A stretch of 64,000 nucleotides of DNA from Bifidobacterium phasiani (lineage in GTDB: Bacteria; Actinomycetota; Actinomycetes; Actinomycetales; Bifidobacteriaceae). A model generated the notes under the pieces. It saw only the letters and a list, made by a program, of their open reading frames with translations, did no database searches and was not told where the DNA came from. Made by a program: the position numbers and the translations under genes. Shown piece after piece: positions 27,641 through 38,363 of this stretch (the first letter of the stretch is position 1; every line of letters starts with the position of its first letter). Where the stretch lies: positions 27,244 through 91,243 of the forward strand of contig NZ_JAHBBD010000009.1 in the NCBI RefSeq assembly GCF_019331775.1, in the 5' to 3' direction.

Positions 27641-27740
27641 GTTATGCCAAGGGTATGCGGGCCGTGCGCCCGCCCCGGGCGCGTCCGGCCGGCGGATGCC
27701 GCGCGGCCCGGCGGCCGGTGGGCGCATCCCGGTAAGGTAG

Positions 27741-29432
<1,692 letters not shown>

Positions 29433-29505
29433 CGGCACGGGCGGCCGGGCCGTGGCTATGGCCCGGCCGCCCGACGGACCCGTCGCGGACGGAGGGGAGG
29501 AAGCC

Positions 29506-30639
29506 ATGGGCATGCCCGCCCAGTCGGATGTGCGCCGCATGGTCGCGCAGGCGCGCACCATCGTCGTCAAGGTGGGGTCGAGTTCGCTGACCCTGCCGTC
29601 GGGGCACCTCGACGTGCGCCGGCTCGACGCGCTGGTCGCCGCCGTCGCCAGCGCCGTGCGGCTGGGCGCGCGCGTCGTGCTGGTCTCGTCCGGCGCCATC
29701 GCCGCGGGCTTCGGGCCGCTCGGGTTCGCGAGCCGGCCCGCCGACGTCGCCACCCAGCAGGCCACCGCCTCGGTCGGCCAGGGGCTGCTCATGGCCCGCT
29801 ACGAGGCGTCGTTCGCGCGCTACGGCATCCGCGTCGGGCAGATCCTCATCACCGCGGAGGACACGACGCGCGCCGCTCAGTACCGCAACGCCCGCCGCAC
29901 GCTGGAACGGCTGCTGGAGCTCGGCGTCGTGCCGATCGTCAACGAGAACGACGCGCTGGCCAGCAACGAGATCCGCTTCGGCGACAACGACCGCCTGTCG
30001 GCGCTGGTGGCGAACATCGTGCGCGCCGACGCGCTGGTGCTGCTCACCGACGTCGACGCCCTGTACACGGCGCCGCCCTCCGAACCCGGCTCGCGGCGCA
30101 TCGACTACGTGCCCGACGTCGTGGACGCGCTCGGCCGCGTCGAGGTGGCCGGCAGCTCGTCCGGCGTGGGCACCGGGGGCATGGTCACCAAGCTGGAGGC
30201 GGCTCGCGTGGCCGCCGTCTCGGGCGTGCCGGTGGTGCTGACCTGCGCGGCGAACGCGGGGCCGGCGCTGATGGGCGACCCGGTGGGCACGGTGTTCGCG
30301 CCGGTGCACGACCGCGGGTCGTCGCGCCGGCTGTGGATCGGGTTCGCGGCCGAGCCGCGCGGCGCGATCATCGTCGACGAGGGCGCGGCGCGGGCCGTGC
30401 GCGGCGGGCAGGCGAGCCTGCTGGCCGCCGGCGCCGTCGAGGTGCGCGGCGGGTTCTCGTCCGGCGACCCGGTCTGGATCGACGCCGAGGACGGCACGCA
30501 TCTGGCGCGCGGCCTGGCCGCCTACGACTCCGAGGAGATCCCGCAGATGCTCGGGCGCACCACCGCGCAGCTGCGCCGCATCCTCGGGGACGACTACGCC
30601 CATCCGCTGGTGCACCGCGACAACCTGGTGCTGGTCTGA
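29506..30639 (+). CDS. proB: Glutamate 5-kinase
   Basis: First step of proline synthesis: phosphorylates glutamate to gamma-glutamyl phosphate. In 377 residues: kinase domain with IVVKVGSSSLTLP, VLVSSGAIAAGFG, NENDALASNEIRFGDNDRLSA, LLTDVDALYTAPP and GTGGMVTKLEAARVA, then a PUA domain (GAIIVDEGAARAVRGGQASL to the end). ATG 29506 is preceded by GGAGGGGAGGAAG; an earlier in-frame ATG at 29452 lacks a site. Only 73 nt after obg, a conserved obg-proB pairing in bifidobacteria and relatives; it may share the obg transcript. No proA in the window. Confidence 0.95.
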   Translation: MGMPAQSDVRRMVAQARTIVVKVGSSSLTLPSGHLDVRRLDALVAAVASAVRLGARVVLVSSGAIAAGFGPLGFASRPADVATQQATASVGQGLLMARYEASFARYGIRVGQILITAEDTTRAAQYRNARRTLERLLELGVVPIVNENDALASNEIRFGDNDRLSALVANIVRADALVLLTDVDALYTAPPSEPGSRRIDYVPDVVDALGRVEVAGSSSGVGTGGMVTKLEAARVAAVSGVPVVLTCAANAGPALMGDPVGTVFAPVHDRGSSRRLWIGFAAEPRGAIIVDEGAARAVRGGQASLLAAGAVEVRGGFSSGDPVWIDAEDGTHLARGLAAYDSEEIPQMLGRTTAQLRRILGDDYAHPLVHRDNLVLV

Positions 30640-30765
30640 GCGGCGCCGGGACGTCGGCCGTCCGTGCGGCGGCTTCGCGGACCGCCCGGGGGCATCCCGG
30701 GCCACCGCCGGACGTCCGCCGCGCTGGGGCCGGCGATGACATGGGAACGGTCTACGATGAAAGCC

Positions 30766-31977
30766 ATGACTATGGCAGACTGGCAGACCCTCAGCGAACG
30801 CATCAACAACGTGGCGCCCAGCGCCACCCTGGCCGTCGACTCCAAGGCCAAGGCCATGAAGGCCGCGGGCGTCGACGTGATCGGCTTCGGCGCGGGGGAG
30901 CCGAACTTCCCGACCCCCGACTACGTCGTCGAGGCGGCCGCCGAGGCGTGCCGCGACCCGAGGAACCACCGCTACACGCCGACCGCCGGCCTGCCCGAGC
31001 TGCGCGAGGCCATCGCCGCCAAGACGCTGCGCGACTCCGGCTACGCGGTGGACCCCGGTCAGGTGGTCGTCACCAACGGCGGCAAGCAGGCCGTGTACGA
31101 GGCGTTCCAGATCCTGCTCGACGAGGGCGACGAGGTCATCATCCCCACCCCCTACTGGACGAGCTACCCCGAGGCCGTGAAGCTCGCCGGCGGCGTGCCC
31201 GTCGAGGTGTTCGCCGGCGCCGACCGCGGCTTCGAACCGGACATCGAGGCGATCGAGGCCGCGCGCACCGAGCGCACCAAGGCCATCATCGTCACCTCCC
31301 CGTCGAACCCGACCGGCGCGGTGTGGAGCCGCGGCACGATCGAGGCCATCGGCCGCTGGGCCGTCGAGCACCATGTGTGGGTCGTCTCCGACGAGATCTA
31401 CGAGCACCTCAACTACGACGGCGCGCGCACCGCGTACGTCGGCGAGGTCGTGCCGGAGGTGCGCGACCAGCTGCTCGTGCTCAACGGCGTGGCGAAGACC
31501 TACGCGATGACCGGCTGGCGCGTCGGCTGGATGGTCGCCCCCGGGCCCGTGGCCAAGGCCGCGGCGAAGCTGCAGGGGCACATGACCTCGAACGTGGCGA
31601 ACGTCCCGCAGCGCGCGGCCCTGGCCGCCGTCGCCGGCAATCTTGACGCCGTGGTCGCGATGCGCGAGGCCTTCGACGTGCGCCGCAGGGCGATCGTGGC
31701 CGCGCTGAACGCGATCGACGGGGTGCGCTGCCCGACGCCGACCGGCGCGTTCTACGCGTTCGCCGACGTCTCCGGGCTGCTCGGCCGCCCGCTGGGCGCC
31801 AACGGTTCGGTCGCCGCGTCGTCCTCCGAACTGGCCGCGCTGCTGCTCGACGAGGCGCACGTCGCCGCGGTGCCCGGCGAGGCGTTCGGCGCCCCCGGCT
31901 ACCTGCGCTTCTCGTACGCGCTGGCCGACGACCAGCTCGCCGAGGGCATGCGCCGCTTCCAGGCGTGGGTCGGCTGA
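30766..31977 (+). CDS. Class I/II PLP-dependent aminotransferase (aspartate aminotransferase-like)
   Basis: Transaminase of subgroup I-gamma type, most likely aspartate:2-oxoglutarate. In 403 residues: [58 protein letters not shown] (substrate and cofactor Asn), [14 protein letters not shown] (PLP Asp and Tyr), and [16 protein letters not shown] with the Schiff-base Lys and following Arg. Three close ATGs exist (30757, 30766, 30772); I take 30766 because TACGAT ends 7 nt before it and there is no ribosome binding site, suggesting a leaderless mRNA. Exact amino-acid preference cannot be read. Confidence 0.88.
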   Translation: MTMADWQTLSERINNVAPSATLAVDSKAKAMKAAGVDVIGFGAGEPNFPTPDYVVEAAAEACRDPRNHRYTPTAGLPELREAIAAKTLRDSGYAVDPGQVVVTNGGKQAVYEAFQILLDEGDEVIIPTPYWTSYPEAVKLAGGVPVEVFAGADRGFEPDIEAIEAARTERTKAIIVTSPSNPTGAVWSRGTIEAIGRWAVEHHVWVVSDEIYEHLNYDGARTAYVGEVVPEVRDQLLVLNGVAKTYAMTGWRVGWMVAPGPVAKAAAKLQGHMTSNVANVPQRAALAAVAGNLDAVVAMREAFDVRRRAIVAALNAIDGVRCPTPTGAFYAFADVSGLLGRPLGANGSVAASSSELAALLLDEAHVAAVPGEAFGAPGYLRFSYALADDQLAEGMRRFQAWVG

Positions 31978-32007
31978 GCGCCGGGCCGCGCCGCCGCCAG
32001 GCGGAAC

Positions 32008-32047
32008 ACACCGAGCGACGGGGCGGAAATCCGCGGTTTTCGTCGCT
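32008..32047 (+). terminator. Hairpin after the aminotransferase gene
   Basis: CCGAGCGAC and GTCGCTCGG pair, enclosing a second small stem GCGGA/TCCGC. It ends shortly before the tRNA-Trp promoter. A TTTT run sits inside the stem-loop rather than after it. Confidence 0.5.
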
Positions 32048-32058
32048 CGGCGACCGTC

Positions 32059-32088
32059 CGGTTGGACGAAATCGCGGGTTGCCGCTAA
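32059..32088 (+). promoter_or_regulatory. Promoter of tRNA-Trp-secE-nusG
   Basis: TTGGAC (32059-32064) and TAATAT (32083-32088) are 18 nt apart. A second -10-like TATGAT at 32142-32147, 15 nt before the tRNA, may add a proximal start but has a poor -35. Confidence 0.55.
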
Positions 32089-32162
32089 TATAACCTCTTG
32101 GCGGTTTTGCCCGTATGGTCGCATAGTTCAGCACTATCCGCTATGATGGGCAGAGTTCACCT

Positions 32163-32238
32163 AGGGATGTGGCGCAATTGGTAGCGCAACGGTCTCCAAA
32201 ACCGTAGGTTGTGGGTTCGAGTCCCGCCGTCCCTGCCA
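32163..32238 (+). tRNA. tRNA-Trp (anticodon CCA)
   Basis: Acceptor arms AGGGATG and CGTCCCT pair (one G-U). The anticodon stem-loop is ACGGT-CTCCAAA-ACCGT with anticodon CCA, the T arm contains GGGTTCGAGTCCC, the discriminator is G, and CCA is encoded. It lies 33 nt upstream of secE, the classic tRNA-Trp-secE-nusG order. Confidence 0.97.
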
Positions 32239-32271
32239 AGATTACTGAAGACAGCCGAGCGAAGGACGGAC

Positions 32272-32499
32272 ATGGCAAAGAAAAGCAAGGGCGAGCGCGT
32301 TGCGAAGCCGAACGTCTTCATGCGCATCGGCATGTTCATCAAGCAGATCATCGACGAACTCCGCAAGGTCGTGACCCCCACCAGCAAGGAGCTGTTCTTC
32401 TGGGCACTCGCCGTGCTCATTTTCGTGCTGCTCCTCATGGCGCTCGTCACCGGAATGGATTTCGGTCTGGGCAAGCTCACCCTGTGGATGTTCGGCTGA
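32272..32499 (+). CDS. secE: Preprotein translocase subunit SecE
   Basis: Small SecYEG subunit of 75 residues: a basic cytoplasmic start, the amphipathic conserved helix FIKQIIDELRKVVTPTSKEL, and one transmembrane helix LFFWALAVLIFVLLLMALVTG. This is the minimal single-helix form usual in actinobacteria and Firmicutes. ATG 32272 follows GAAGGACGGAC. nusG starts 24 nt after it ends. Confidence 0.96.
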   Translation: MAKKSKGERVAKPNVFMRIGMFIKQIIDELRKVVTPTSKELFFWALAVLIFVLLLMALVTGMDFGLGKLTLWMFG

Positions 32500-32523
32500 T
32501 CGACATAACACAAAGGTGAATGC

Positions 32524-33324
32524 ATGACTGACGAAGTGAATCTCGAAAATCTCGACGCCCTGCCCGACCTTCCCGAAACCGGGACCGAGGAGGACGTGAC
32601 CATGGCGTCGGCCGAGACCGAATCCGAGGTCGCCGAGACCGCCGCCGAACCCGAAGCCCCCGCCGACGGCGAGACCGCCGAGGCGGCCGAGGGCGAGGAG
32701 GAGCTGGACGCCGGCGCGAAGGCCGTCGCCGAGTTCTCCAAGAGCCTGCGCACGCTCGAGGGCAAATGGTATGTGCTGCATACCTACTCCGGCTACGAGA
32801 AGCGCGTGAAGACCAACGTCGAATCCCGTGTCGCTAGCTTCGGCCTCGAGGACAAGATCTTCCAGGTCGAGGTGCCGATGGAGGAGGTCGAGAAGCACAC
32901 CGACAAGGGCAAGAAGGTCATCACCCGCGTCCGCGTGCCCGGGTACGTGCTGATCCGCATGTGGCCGGACGAGGACGCGCGCCGCATCGTGCGCGAGACC
33001 GAGGGCGTGACCGGCTTCGTGGGCCCGACCAAGGACCCGGCGCCGCTCAGCCGCAAGGAAGTCGTGCAGATGATGGCCCCGATGATCGCCTCCGAGGCGC
33101 TCAAGAAGGCCGGCGACAAGCCCGCCGCCGCGAAGAAGCGCACCGTCGAGGTGTCCTTCGCCGTGGGCGACCAGGTCACCGTCACCGACGGCCCGTTCAC
33201 GACGATGCCGGCCGTGGTCTCCGACGTGGAGCCCACCGCGCAGAAGCTCACCGTGCTCGTGTCCATCTTCGGCCGCGACACGCCGGTCGAGCTGGGCTTC
33301 GACCAGGTCGAGAAGCTCAACTGA
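32524..33324 (+). CDS. nusG: Transcription termination/antitermination protein NusG
   Basis: Binds RNA polymerase and links it to Rho or ribosomes. In 266 residues: an acidic Glu/Ala-rich N-terminal extension of about 75 residues typical of actinobacterial NusG, the NGN domain ([48 protein letters not shown]) and a C-terminal KOW domain ([20 protein letters not shown] to [11 protein letters not shown]). Second gene after tRNA-Trp and secE; a strong terminator follows 9 nt after the stop. Confidence 0.97.
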   Translation: MTDEVNLENLDALPDLPETGTEEDVTMASAETESEVAETAAEPEAPADGETAEAAEGEEELDAGAKAVAEFSKSLRTLEGKWYVLHTYSGYEKRVKTNVESRVASFGLEDKIFQVEVPMEEVEKHTDKGKKVITRVRVPGYVLIRMWPDEDARRIVRETEGVTGFVGPTKDPAPLSRKEVVQMMAPMIASEALKKAGDKPAAAKKRTVEVSFAVGDQVTVTDGPFTTMPAVVSDVEPTAQKLTVLVSIFGRDTPVELGFDQVEKLN

Positions 33325-33332
33325 ATCGTTTC

Positions 33333-33377
33333 CGCGGGAACCCCGCCATGGTCCGCCATGGCGGGGTTCCCGCGTTT
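33333..33377 (+). terminator. Terminator after nusG
   Basis: Perfect 19-bp stem (33333-33351 with 33356-33374) with a 4-nt loop, core GGGAACCCCGCCATGG, followed by TTT. It separates secE-nusG from rplK-rplA. A -10-like CATAAT at 33425-33430 may start the next operon. Confidence 0.85.
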
Positions 33378-33578
33378 CCGGTCCCGCTCGTCCGGAGGCG
33401 CGCGGCGTTGTCCGCCACTGCCGGCATAATGGGAAGGCTTGTGTCTGGAGGGGCGACCCGCTAGCACAGCACAGCAATACCCGTTGCGGGAGGAGACCGC
33501 AGACCGGCGGGTCCCGGGTCCGGGGCCGGTCCGTTCCGCGTCGCCGTTCGCACCGCTTCATAGAAAGAAGAACCATTT

Positions 33579-34010
33579 ATGGCTCCCAAGAAGAAAGTCT
33601 CAGCGCTGATCAAGCTCGAGATCCAGGCTGGCAAGGCCAACCCGGCCCCGCCGCTGGGCCCGGCCCTGGGTTCGCACGGCGTGAACATCATGGACTTCTG
33701 CAAGGCCTACAACGCGGCCACGCAGGACAAGATGGGCCAGATCGTCCCGGTCGAGATCACCGTCTATGAGGATCGCTCCTTCACCTTCGTTCTCAAGACC
33801 CCGCCGGCCGCGGCGCTGCTCAAGCAGGCCGCCGGCATCCAGAAGGGCACCGAGAACCCGCTGACCCACAAGGTCGGCTCCGTCACCAAGGCCCAGATCC
33901 GCGAGATCGCGGAGACCAAGATGCCCGATCTGTCCGCCCGCGACATCGAGGCCGGCATGAAGATCATCGAGGGCACCGCCCGCTCGATGGGCATCACGGT
34001 GACCGACTGA
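33579..34010 (+). CDS. rplK: 50S ribosomal protein L11
   Basis: GTPase-centre ribosomal protein of 143 residues. Visible blocks are [59 protein letters not shown] and the C-terminal signature [23 protein letters not shown] 33579 follows AGAAAGAAGAACC. rplA is 14 nt downstream. The leader of about 150 nt after the CATAAT could carry L1 autoregulation, which I cannot resolve by eye. Confidence 0.98.
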   Translation: MAPKKKVSALIKLEIQAGKANPAPPLGPALGSHGVNIMDFCKAYNAATQDKMGQIVPVEITVYEDRSFTFVLKTPPAAALLKQAAGIQKGTENPLTHKVGSVTKAQIREIAETKMPDLSARDIEAGMKIIEGTARSMGITVTD

Positions 34011-34024
34011 GAGGAGAAGGACAG

Positions 34025-34717
34025 ATGGCTAAGCATTCCAAGAAGTACCGTGAAGCGGCCGAGAAGATCGATCGCAACAACCTGTACACCGGCGCCGAGG
34101 CTATCGCTCTGCTCAAGAGCATGCCGTCGTACAACTTCGACCAGACCGTCGAGGCTGTGCTGCGTCTGAACGTCGATCCGCGCAAGGCCGACCAGCTGGT
34201 CCGCGGCACCGTCAACCTGCCCCACGGCACCGGCAAGACCGCCAAGGTCCTCGTGTTCGCCCGCGGCCCGAAGGCCACCGAGGCCGTCGAGGCCGGCGCC
34301 GACATCGTCGGCGACGACGAGCTGATCGAGAAGGTCCAGGGCGGCTTCCTCGACTTCGACGCCGTGGTCGCGACCCCGGACATGATGGGCAAGGTCGGCC
34401 GCCTCGGCCGTGTGCTCGGTCCGCGCGGCCTCATGCCGAACCCGAAGACCGGCACCGTGACCATGGACGTGGCCAAGGCCGTCGCCGACATCAAGGGCGG
34501 CAAGATCGAGTTCCGCGTCGACCGTCACGGCAACCTGAGCTTCCTGATCGGCAAGCTGTCGTTCGACGAGAACGCGCTGGTCGAGAACTTCAAGGCCGTG
34601 ACCGAAGAGGTCCGCCGCCTGAAGCCGACCACCGTCAAGGGCCGCTACATCACCAAGGCGACCATCACCTCGACGATGGCCCCGGGCGTCCCGGTCGATC
34701 CGATGACCCTCGCCTGA
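34025..34717 (+). CDS. rplA: 50S ribosomal protein L1
   Basis: Ribosomal stalk protein and translational repressor of its own operon in many bacteria. The 230 residues include [73 protein letters not shown] and the end [34 protein letters not shown] precedes the ATG. The operon ends at a strong terminator 16 nt after the stop. Confidence 0.98.
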   Translation: MAKHSKKYREAAEKIDRNNLYTGAEAIALLKSMPSYNFDQTVEAVLRLNVDPRKADQLVRGTVNLPHGTGKTAKVLVFARGPKATEAVEAGADIVGDDELIEKVQGGFLDFDAVVATPDMMGKVGRLGRVLGPRGLMPNPKTGTVTMDVAKAVADIKGGKIEFRVDRHGNLSFLIGKLSFDENALVENFKAVTEEVRRLKPTTVKGRYITKATITSTMAPGVPVDPMTLA

Positions 34718-34733
34718 GCCCATTCGCTCCGAC

Positions 34734-34772
34734 GATGACCCCGGACCGCATTGCGGTCCGGGGTCATCGCGT
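34734..34772 (+). terminator. Terminator after rplA
   Basis: Perfect 15-bp stem GATGACCCCGGACCG / CGGTCCGGGGTCATC with loop CATTG, followed by GCGTTTC. Confidence 0.8.
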
Positions 34773-34799
34773 TTCGGAAGGTCCCGCTGCCGGGCCGCC

Positions 34800-34960
34800 G
34801 GTTCACGGGATCGAGAGCCGCGATCCCGTGAACCGGAACGCACGGAATCACACAGACGCGCACAGCCGGAACGGCGCGCCCGCATGTTCGCTTTTGCAGT
34901 GGCGCCGGTTCACGGGATCCGCGAGCCTGAACCCGTGAATTGGGCAAACGTTTACCTTTT
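34800..34960. repeat. Dispersed palindromic element, GGTTCACGGGAT family, copy 2
   Basis: First hairpin GGTTCACGGGATC / GATCCCGTGAACC (34800-34812 and 34822-34834) is perfect. The spacer carries GGAACGCACGGAATCACACA and CATGTTCGCTTTT. The second hairpin uses GGTTCACGGG (34907-34916) and CCCGTGAATT (34932-34941), then AAACGTTTACC. The last bases overlap the 3' end of the pucR-type gene and supply its stop codon. It is inverted with respect to copy 3 at 38001-38159. Confidence 0.8.
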
Positions 34961-35788
34961 CTGGCCGGCCTCGAAGGCGTCGCGCATCAGGCCGACGGCG
35001 ATGGCCGTCTGCAGCACATAGGCCTCGCGCGAGTCGGTCGCGTCCCACCCGGTCGTCTCGGTGGCCCGCTTGAGCCGGTAGCGCACGGTGTTGGGGTGCA
35101 CGTTGAGCTCCTTGGCCGTGGTCTCCAACGATCCCCCGGAGCGCAGGAACGCCGTCACCGTGCCCAGCGTCGGGTCGTCGGCGTTCTCGCCCCTGAGGCT
35201 GAGGTACACCGAGGCGTACAGCTCGTCCCGGGCGTCCTGGTCGCCCAGCAGCGCGCGTTCGGGCAGCACGTCGTCGGCCCGCATCGGCCGGGGCGGCGAC
35301 GCGACCGCGGGCACGGCCGCCAGCGCGCTCAGCACGGCGACGACCGTGCGCGAGGCGCCCTCGACGTCCTGGCGCACCGGTCCGATGCATAGGGGCGCGT
35401 CGTCGGCGTACAGCGGCGACACGGCGGTGCAGGTCACCTCCGGCGTCACCGCGTCGCGCAGGGCGATGAGGGCGACGCACGCGGACCCGCGCAGCCCGAC
35501 GAGGCACGCATCCCCGCCGAGGTCGCTCACGGCGGCGCGGATGCCGTCGCGGGTCGCCGCGAAGCCGTTCTCGGGCGTGCCGGCGATCGCGAAGCAGTCG
35601 AAGCCGTCGCGCCAGCCGAGCACCCGCAGCAGCGACATCACGCGCTCGTCGGCCACGCCGTCGGCCAGGCACTCGAACGCCAGCGACTCGATCTGGCCGT
35701 CGCCGCGCCCCTGCAGCAGCGCCAGCACGTCGCCGTCGGCGGCGCGCGCATGGCGTCGGCGGGGTTTCGCCCACATGGAAGGAGTCAT
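34952..35788 (-). CDS. PucR-type (CdaR-like) transcriptional regulator
   Basis: A 278-residue regulator with the C-terminal PucR helix-turn-helix: FLRSGGSLETTAKELNVHPN followed by TVRYRLKRATETTGWDATDSR. The N-terminal 200 residues form an undefined sensory region without recognisable domains. Streptomyces FasR, an activator of fatty acid synthesis genes, has this HTH type, and the carboxylase/FAS I genes lie 6-10 kb away, so a lipid role is worth testing; this is inference. The start ATG overlaps the stop of the upstream membrane protein gene (ATGA), so translation is coupled. Its stop codon lies inside a repeat element. Confidence 0.8.
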   Translation of the reverse strand: MTPSMWAKPRRRHARAADGDVLALLQGRGDGQIESLAFECLADGVADERVMSLLRVLGWRDGFDCFAIAGTPENGFAATRDGIRAAVSDLGGDACLVGLRGSACVALIALRDAVTPEVTCTAVSPLYADDAPLCIGPVRQDVEGASRTVVAVLSALAAVPAVASPPRPMRADDVLPERALLGDQDARDELYASVYLSLRGENADDPTLGTVTAFLRSGGSLETTAKELNVHPNTVRYRLKRATETTGWDATDSREAYVLQTAIAVGLMRDAFEAGQKR

Positions 35789-37902
35789 GCTTCTACCTTA
35801 ACCCCGGGCCCCCGCGCGGCCGTCGCCGCCCGGTCCCTGATGAACGTCAGGCACAGGAACCCGAACACGAAGGCGACGGGCAGCATGTGCCGCTCGAAGT
35901 TGTTCGCCGGCGCGGTGACCATGACGCCCATGAGCAGCAGCAGCGGCATGTGCCACATCAGCGTCCGCCAGCGGCGCAGCACGACCTCGGCCGCGCCGAC
36001 CAGCAGCGTGAGCGAGACGTACAGGTTGCCGTGCGTGAACCACCCGAGCACCGGGACGGCGCCCCAGTCGCGGGCGAACTGCGCCACGTCGTCGCGCCAT
36101 TCGTGGCACCAGTCCTTGATCCAGGTGGTCTGGTCCTGCACGTAGGTGCTGTCCACGTAGTAGTCCATCGAGGTGTACGGCGGGGCGGTCACGTCGAAGT
36201 ACCCGTAGCATTTCGCCAGGAACGCGTCGAGCGCGATCACCGGGTTGGCGACCACGATCTCCAGCCAGGCGGCGTTGAACTGTTCCATGTCCTCGGCGGT
36301 GACCGTGCGCCACTTGTAGCTGACCTTCTTGGACTGGATGCCCGAGGACTTGACCGGGTCGGCGTCGTCCTGGTCGTAGGCCTCGGCGGTCTGGTCGAGG
36401 TTGAAGATCGGCTCGAGCTTCTCGCGCGCCGACTCGGGGATGCCGTCGGGGTTGAGCTTGGCCACGCGCGCGATCTGCTGCAGCTGGATGCCGCGGCTCT
36501 CGATCGGGTCGCCGGCGATGATCGCCCCGGTGCCGATGAGCAGCGAGACCCCGCCGTGGATGATGACCGTGGGCAGCAGCAGCGCGGTCGCGTAGGTGCG
36601 CCAGCGCCTGCGGTCGGCGACCAGCGCGAGCACGATCTGCGCGGCGAGGATGTACCAGGCGTATTTCGCGGAGACCAGCATGACGCACGACGCCGCGACG
36701 AACGCCGCCAGGCTGCGCCGCGACAGCCTGACCGGCAGCCCGTCGCGCTGCAGCCGCCCGCGCGTGGCGTGCAGCTCGTACCACACGCCGAACCACCATA
36801 CGAACGCGAAGGCGAACAGCGGCGACTTGGTCAGCGAGATCGTGGCGAACACGGCGAGCGGGCAGGTCATGAAGAACAGCAGGATCAGGAAGCGGGCGAG
36901 CCCGCCGGCCGGCGCGATCGGCTCCTGGTCGGTGATCGTGGGCAGCGGCCGCGAACGCCGGCGCGGGGACTGCGGCAGAAGCCACTCGCCGCGCGCCGGG
37001 CCGCGCCGGCCCGCCGCCTCGCCCGTGTAGCGGCGCATGAACCCCAGGTTGAGGAACCGGTCGGCCGTCGCCGCGCAACAGAACGCCGCGAACAGGTACT
37101 GCAGCGCTGAAAGCGTCATGTAGCCGGCGTCGTTCGAGCCGGTGAGGTAACGCGAGACCGAGGCGACCGCGCCGTAGCACACGGTGAGCACGATGTTGTG
37201 CTGGTCGGTCAGGTAGGTGGGGTCCTCCGGCCACAGGTAGTGCGCGGTCGGGTAGATGTCCATCGGCACGAAGGAGAAGAAACCGATGTACGGCTGCTGG
37301 ATGCCGGTCCACTGGTTCCACGCCCAGCTGAACTCACGGATCTGCGAGCGGATGTCGGCGCCGAAGGCCGTGACCAGCGTGGTGGGGATCCACAGCCAGC
37401 CGATGATGAAGATCAGCAGCAGCTTCCACCAGCGGTCGGTGCCGCGCCGCAGGATCCGCCCGACGACGGCGGACACGCGCCGCGTCAGGTCGAGGGCGCG
37501 GCGCGCGCCCCGCCATGCGGCCGTCTGTGCGAGGTGGGGGCGCCACCGCTCCCTGGCCCGCGCAAGGGCGCGGCGCCACGACCAGGCGCCGGAGCCGAGC
37601 CTCACCAGCGCGACGACGATGCCCAGGTAGACGGCGAAGGAGAGCACGGCGTAGACGGTGTTCTCCCGTCCCCAGTCGGCGATCGATCCCTCGCGCCAGT
37701 ACAGCGGGCCGACCGCGGTGCACAGCGCCATCCACAGGCAGGCCAGCACGGCGAGCGCCCAGCGGCAGCATGCGCCGAACCGTGCGAACCGGGGGGCGGC
37801 GCCGATGTTAGCGTTCTCGCGTGGGGACGTCCCCCTGCGTCTCCGGGCCTGGCCGGGGGCGTGCGGGCGCGATGCGGCGCCGTCGTGGGAAACGTCGGTC
37901 AT
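35785..37902 (-). CDS. Large polytopic membrane protein (DUF6020-like, possible glycosyltransferase)
   Basis: A 705-residue membrane protein with about 12 helices in two groups, separated by basic cytoplasmic loops (for example RRYTGEAAGRRGPARGEW). Between helices it has FSWAWNQWTGIQQPYIGFFS, PMDIYPTAHYLWPEDPTYLT and TDQHNIVLTV, a pattern I associate with DUF6020 and with GT-C-fold transferases that use polyprenyl-linked sugars. A soluble region (about residues 480-600) contains DPIESRGIQLQQIARVAKL. ATG 37902 is chosen because TAGAAT ends 7 nt upstream (leaderless type); an ATG three codons earlier is possible. It is coupled to the PucR-type gene by ATGA. Function unproven. Confidence 0.65.
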   Translation of the reverse strand: MTDVSHDGAASRPHAPGQARRRRGTSPRENANIGAAPRFARFGACCRWALAVLACLWMALCTAVGPLYWREGSIADWGRENTVYAVLSFAVYLGIVVALVRLGSGAWSWRRALARARERWRPHLAQTAAWRGARRALDLTRRVSAVVGRILRRGTDRWWKLLLIFIIGWLWIPTTLVTAFGADIRSQIREFSWAWNQWTGIQQPYIGFFSFVPMDIYPTAHYLWPEDPTYLTDQHNIVLTVCYGAVASVSRYLTGSNDAGYMTLSALQYLFAAFCCAATADRFLNLGFMRRYTGEAAGRRGPARGEWLLPQSPRRRSRPLPTITDQEPIAPAGGLARFLILLFFMTCPLAVFATISLTKSPLFAFAFVWWFGVWYELHATRGRLQRDGLPVRLSRRSLAAFVAASCVMLVSAKYAWYILAAQIVLALVADRRRWRTYATALLLPTVIIHGGVSLLIGTGAIIAGDPIESRGIQLQQIARVAKLNPDGIPESAREKLEPIFNLDQTAEAYDQDDADPVKSSGIQSKKVSYKWRTVTAEDMEQFNAAWLEIVVANPVIALDAFLAKCYGYFDVTAPPYTSMDYYVDSTYVQDQTTWIKDWCHEWRDDVAQFARDWGAVPVLGWFTHGNLYVSLTLLVGAAEVVLRRWRTLMWHMPLLLLMGVMVTAPANNFERHMLPVAFVFGFLCLTFIRDRAATAARGPGVKVEA

Positions 37903-38000
37903 GGACGGCATTCTACCGTGCCTCGGTGAAAACCACAGGGGATGAGGTGGCCGGCGGGGCCATGACGCTGCCCGGCGTCGATCTCCGCGGGAAGTGTAAC

Positions 38001-38159
38001 GTTTACCTAATTCACGGGTTTCGGCCGTTGAATCCTGTGAACCGGTATCGTCGCGAAAATCGAACATGGATCGCGCCATTCCGCCATTTGTGACTGTTCG
38101 TATTTGTGTGCTTCCGTGCGTTCCGGTTCATGGGATCGTGGCGCTTCATCCTGTGAACC
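38001..38159. repeat. Dispersed palindromic element, GGTTCACGGGAT family, copy 3
   Basis: Starts AACGTTTACC, then hairpin TTCACGGG (38011-38018) with CCTGTGAA (38034-38041). The spacer contains TCGAACATGG and TGTGTGCTTCCGTGCGTTCC, and a second hairpin GGTTCATGGGAT / ATCCTGTGAACC lies at 38125-38136 and 38148-38159. The reverse complement matches copy 2 in order and spacing, so the pucR-type/membrane-protein pair lies between inverted copies. The rest of the 37903-38363 gap has no gene. Confidence 0.8.
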
Positions 38160-38363
38160 GGCCCGGCGCGGCGGGCTGGGCGGCGCCGAACCTCACGGGA
38201 CCATTGGTCCGTTCGGAGGGATCTTGACCAGGCGCCGCCGGTGTCGATCTTCATGCCCGTTCGGGGCGCCGTTGCGTCGGTTCGGCGGATGGGGGACGAC
38301 CACGCCCGCGCAGTCCCGTGCGAGCCGCCTCATCCGGGGCGTCGCTCGGGTTAGGCTGGTGCC

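Noticed and set aside
34800..38159. Composite transposon
   Set aside because: The bracketing elements are only about 160 bp and encode no transposase, and I see no target-site duplication; retained only as a possible invertible or mobilised module.
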